Below, in pieces: positions 61,737 through 64,000 of a stretch of DNA of 64,000 bases. Origin of the DNA: Roseomonas sp. (GTDB lineage Bacteria; Pseudomonadota; Alphaproteobacteria; Acetobacterales; Acetobacteraceae). The stretch is taken from positions 248,001 to 312,000 of the forward strand of contig JAPSLO010000007.1 in NCBI GenBank assembly GCA_031180725.1. Direction: 5' to 3'. Both the position numbers and the translations under genes were made by a program. Under the pieces are notes generated by a model. The model ran no database searches, was not told the origin of the DNA, and saw only the letters and a program-made list of their open reading frames with translations. Position 1 is the first letter of the stretch. Each line of letters opens with the position of its first letter.

Positions 61737-64000
61737 TCAATGCGCGTCCGCCCAGGACCGGCCATGGCCCACTTCCACGGCCAGCGGCACCGAAAGGGTG
61801 GCGGCCGATTCCATCACCTCACGCACCAGGGTGGCGGTCTGCTCCGCCTCCGCCTCCGGCACTTCGAAGACCAGCTCGTCATGCACCTGCAGCAGCATGC
61901 GGGCCTTCAGCCCGGCGTCGCGCAGCGCATGCGGCAGGCGCACCATGGCGCGCTTGATGATCTCCGCCGCGCCGCCCTGGAACGGTGCGTTGATCGCGGC
62001 CCGCTCCGCCCCCGCACGACGGGCGGGGTCCTTGGCGGCAATGTCGGCGATCCAGATTCGCCGACCGAAAGGCGTCTCCACATAGCCGCGGGTGCGCGCA
62101 TCCTCCTTGATGCGCTCCATCGCGTCGCGCACGCCGGGATACTGGGCGAAATAGGCGTCGATGATCGCTCGCGCCTCGCCGGGCGGAATCCCAAGTCGCG
62201 CCGCCAGGCCGAAGGCGGACATGCCGTAGATCAGGCCGAAATTGATCGTTTTGGCGCGGCGCCGCGCTTCCTTGTCCACGCGCGCGGGATCCAGGCGGAA
62301 GATGTCGGCGGCGGTACGGCTGTGGATGTCCTCGCCCTTTGCGAAGGCGTCCTTCAGGCTAGGCGCATCCGCCACATGCGCCAGGATGCGCAGCTCGATC
62401 TGGCTGTAGTCGGCCGAGAGCAGCACATAGCCCGGCTCCGCCACGAAGGCCTGGCGGATGCGCGCCCCTTCCTCTGTGCGGATCGGGATATTCTGCAGGT
62501 TCGGCTCGGTGCTGGACAGCCGGCCCGTCGAGGTGACAGCCATGGCGAAGTCGGTATGCACGCGCCCCTGGGCATCCGCCTTCTGTGCCAGCGCCTCCAC
62601 ATAGGTGGATTTCAGCTTCTGGATCTGGCGGTGCTGCTGGGCGACCACCGCGATCTCAATGCCCTGCGCCGCCAGTTCCTCCAGCACGCTGGCATCCGTG
62701 CTCCAGGCACCGGTCAGCTTGCTGCGACGGCCGCCAGGCAGCTTCATTTCGTCGAACAGGATTTCCCCCAGTTGCTTGGGGGAGCCCACATTGAAGGACC
62801 GGCCGGCCAGCTCGTGCAGCCTCTTCTCATAGGCGATGAGCTTCGTCGAAAAGTCCTCGCCGATCCGCGCAAGCTCGGCGGCATCCACCTTGATACCGGC
62901 CACTTCCATGTCGCGCAGCACGGGCACCATGCGGCGCTCCACCTGCTCATAGAGGCTGAGCGCCTTCGCCGTGCGGAGCTGCGGCTTCAGCAGCGTCCAG
63001 AGCCGGAGCGCCACATCGGCATCCTCCGCCGCATAGGCGGTAGCCTTTTCCAGCGGCACGCGGCTGAAGGGGATGCGGCTGCGCCCGGTGCCGGTGATGC
63101 TGTCGTAGCTGATTGGCGTATGGCCGAGATGCAGCCGCGAAAGCTCATCCATCCCATGCCCATGACGCCCCGCCGCCATGGCGTAGGAGATCAGCATGCT
63201 GTCATCCACCGGCCAGACGGCGATGCCGCCATTCTCCGCCCGGCACAGCACTTCCAAGTCGTATTTGGCGTTGTGCAGCACCTTGAGGACTGTCGGATCC
63301 ACCAGCAGCGGCTTCAGCTCGGCCAGCGCCGTCTCGGGGCCGAGCTGGTCGGGCGCGCCGGGGCCCATCAGGTCATCGCTGCCTTCGTGGCGCAGCGGCA
63401 CATAGCAGGCCTGGCCGGGCGCGACGGCGATGGAAAGGCCGACCAGGCGGCAGCGCAGCGCGTCCAGCCCGTCCGTCTCAGTATCGAAGCCGATCACGCC
63501 GGCGGCGCGGGCGCGCGCGATCCAGCCATGCAGGGCTTCCATGGTGGTAACGGTCTCATAAGGGCCGAAGGGCGCGTCCTGCGGCGCGGCGGCCGGGGCC
63601 GCCTGCTCCGCGGTGGCGGAGCGCACCACCCGCGCAGTGCCGGCGCCGTCGCCGAAGCCCAGCCGCGCCAGAAGGCTGCGGAACCCGTTCTCCCGCAAGA
63701 ACTTCTCCAGCGTGGCTGCCTGCGGGGCCCTGGCGGCCAGGGTCTCGATCGGAATGGGCAGCGGCGCATTGGTATCCAGCTGCACGAGGCGCTTGCTGAT
63801 GCGCGCCTTCTCCGCGTTCTGCTCCAGCGCCTCGCGCCGCTTGGGCTGCTTGATCTTCGCGGTGTTGGCCAGCAGCGTCTCAAGGTCGCCGTACTCGGTG
63901 ATGAGCTGCGCCGCGGTCTTGATGCCGATGCCAGGCACGCCCGGGACATTGTCGGTGGAATCGCCCGCCAGCGCCTGCACCTCCACCACCTTGGCGGGCG
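61737..64000 (-). CDS. polA: DNA polymerase I PolA (5' end beyond window)
   Basis: The visible 754 codons begin inside the 5' nuclease domain (DNVPGVPGIGIKTAAQLI), continue with a 3'-5' exonuclease domain having all DEDDy residues visible (GFDTETDG near fragment residue 168, LHNAKYDLEVL, YAAEDADVALRL), then the polymerase with motif A ADYSQIELRI near 533, motif B RRAKTINFGLIYG near 585 and motif C VHDELVFEVP near 707. Proofreading thus looks intact. The full enzyme would be about 930 residues, so roughly 180 are off the edge. Stop TGA at 61737. Confidence 0.96.
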   Translation of the reverse strand, partial: PAKVVEVQALAGDSTDNVPGVPGIGIKTAAQLITEYGDLETLLANTAKIKQPKRREALEQNAEKARISKRLVQLDTNAPLPIPIETLAARAPQAATLEKFLRENGFRSLLARLGFGDGAGTARVVRSATAEQAAPAAAPQDAPFGPYETVTTMEALHGWIARARAAGVIGFDTETDGLDALRCRLVGLSIAVAPGQACYVPLRHEGSDDLMGPGAPDQLGPETALAELKPLLVDPTVLKVLHNAKYDLEVLCRAENGGIAVWPVDDSMLISYAMAAGRHGHGMDELSRLHLGHTPISYDSITGTGRSRIPFSRVPLEKATAYAAEDADVALRLWTLLKPQLRTAKALSLYEQVERRMVPVLRDMEVAGIKVDAAELARIGEDFSTKLIAYEKRLHELAGRSFNVGSPKQLGEILFDEMKLPGGRRSKLTGAWSTDASVLEELAAQGIEIAVVAQQHRQIQKLKSTYVEALAQKADAQGRVHTDFAMAVTSTGRLSSTEPNLQNIPIRTEEGARIRQAFVAEPGYVLLSADYSQIELRILAHVADAPSLKDAFAKGEDIHSRTAADIFRLDPARVDKEARRRAKTINFGLIYGMSAFGLAARLGIPPGEARAIIDAYFAQYPGVRDAMERIKEDARTRGYVETPFGRRIWIADIAAKDPARRAGAERAAINAPFQGGAAEIIKRAMVRLPHALRDAGLKARMLLQVHDELVFEVPEAEAEQTATLVREVMESAATLSVPLAVEVGHGRSWADAH

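Overview
The window is high-GC, densely packed bacterial chromosome from an alphaproteobacterium, most probably a Roseomonas-like member of the Acetobacteraceae. The evidence is indirect: strong GC-rich codon use, a HisKA_2/HWE-class histidine kinase, a YhdP/AsmA-type protein, an elongator tRNA-Met of proteobacterial type, and a heavy load of periplasmic receptors (Bug/TctC, TRAP DctP and peptide-binding types), which is typical of Roseomonas and relatives. There is no rRNA, CRISPR array, intact insertion sequence or prophage.

Layout. (1) 1-5193, minus strand: a Dpp/Opp-type peptide ABC importer (receptor, two permeases, two ATPases; the last runs off the window). Divergent from it are an aspartoacylase/DoeB-like deacylase and a class II aldolase (5266-7059). 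A decayed ArdC-like zincin fragment lies at about 7.07-7.22 kb. (2) 7341-12446: an RND efflux pump with a divergent TetR regulator. The adaptor gene is split by one in-frame amber codon, and two near-identical palindromes between adaptor and regulator look like the TetR operators. (3) 12542-35266: a 23-kb carboxylate or sugar-acid uptake and catabolism island. It holds two complete tripartite tricarboxylate transporters (TctCBA), three TRAP transporters, and enzymes of hydroxy-acid and keto-deoxy-acid metabolism: an L-2-keto-3-deoxyarabonate dehydratase-like DapA-family protein, a PdxA-family dehydrogenase, a cyclase-family hydrolase, a SAF-domain dehydrogenase (COG4091 type), an RpiB isomerase, a 3-hydroxyisobutyrate dehydrogenase-family enzyme, an amidohydrolase and an SDR. 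A GntR/FCD regulator sits at the divergence point. Many genes overlap by the 4-base ATGA/GTGA arrangement, which implies translational coupling.

(4) 35.3-37.6 kb: a gene-poor scar. It carries truncated, frameshifted remnants of a TAXI-type TRAP receptor (minus) and a Bug receptor (plus) abutting at about 36.05 kb, and a small hydrophilic orphan gene. (5) 37591-41041, minus strand: cysteine desulfurase, 2Fe-2S ferredoxin, TenA, mnmA and tRNA-Met, a sulfur-transfer and tRNA-thiolation cluster. (6) 41133-64000: core and housekeeping genes: a methyltransferase, anmK, tyrS, a MOSC protein, a bcp-type peroxiredoxin, glnE, a YhdP-like protein, an orphan Bug receptor, an orphan sensor kinase, the DNA polymerase III chi subunit, two tandem leucyl aminopeptidases, a CysQ-like phosphatase, a Sua5-type tRNA threonylcarbamoyl synthase, an MFS transporter, and polA running off the right edge.

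The best candidate for an undescribed system is the catabolic island. Transporter genes are translationally coupled to pathway enzymes (TctA with PdxA; DctQM with the cyclase), so the substrates are probably sugar acids or hydroxycarboxylates. The enzyme set matches no complete textbook pathway: no DUF1537-type kinase is present, for example. All functions are read from sequence motifs and family knowledge; no database search was run.
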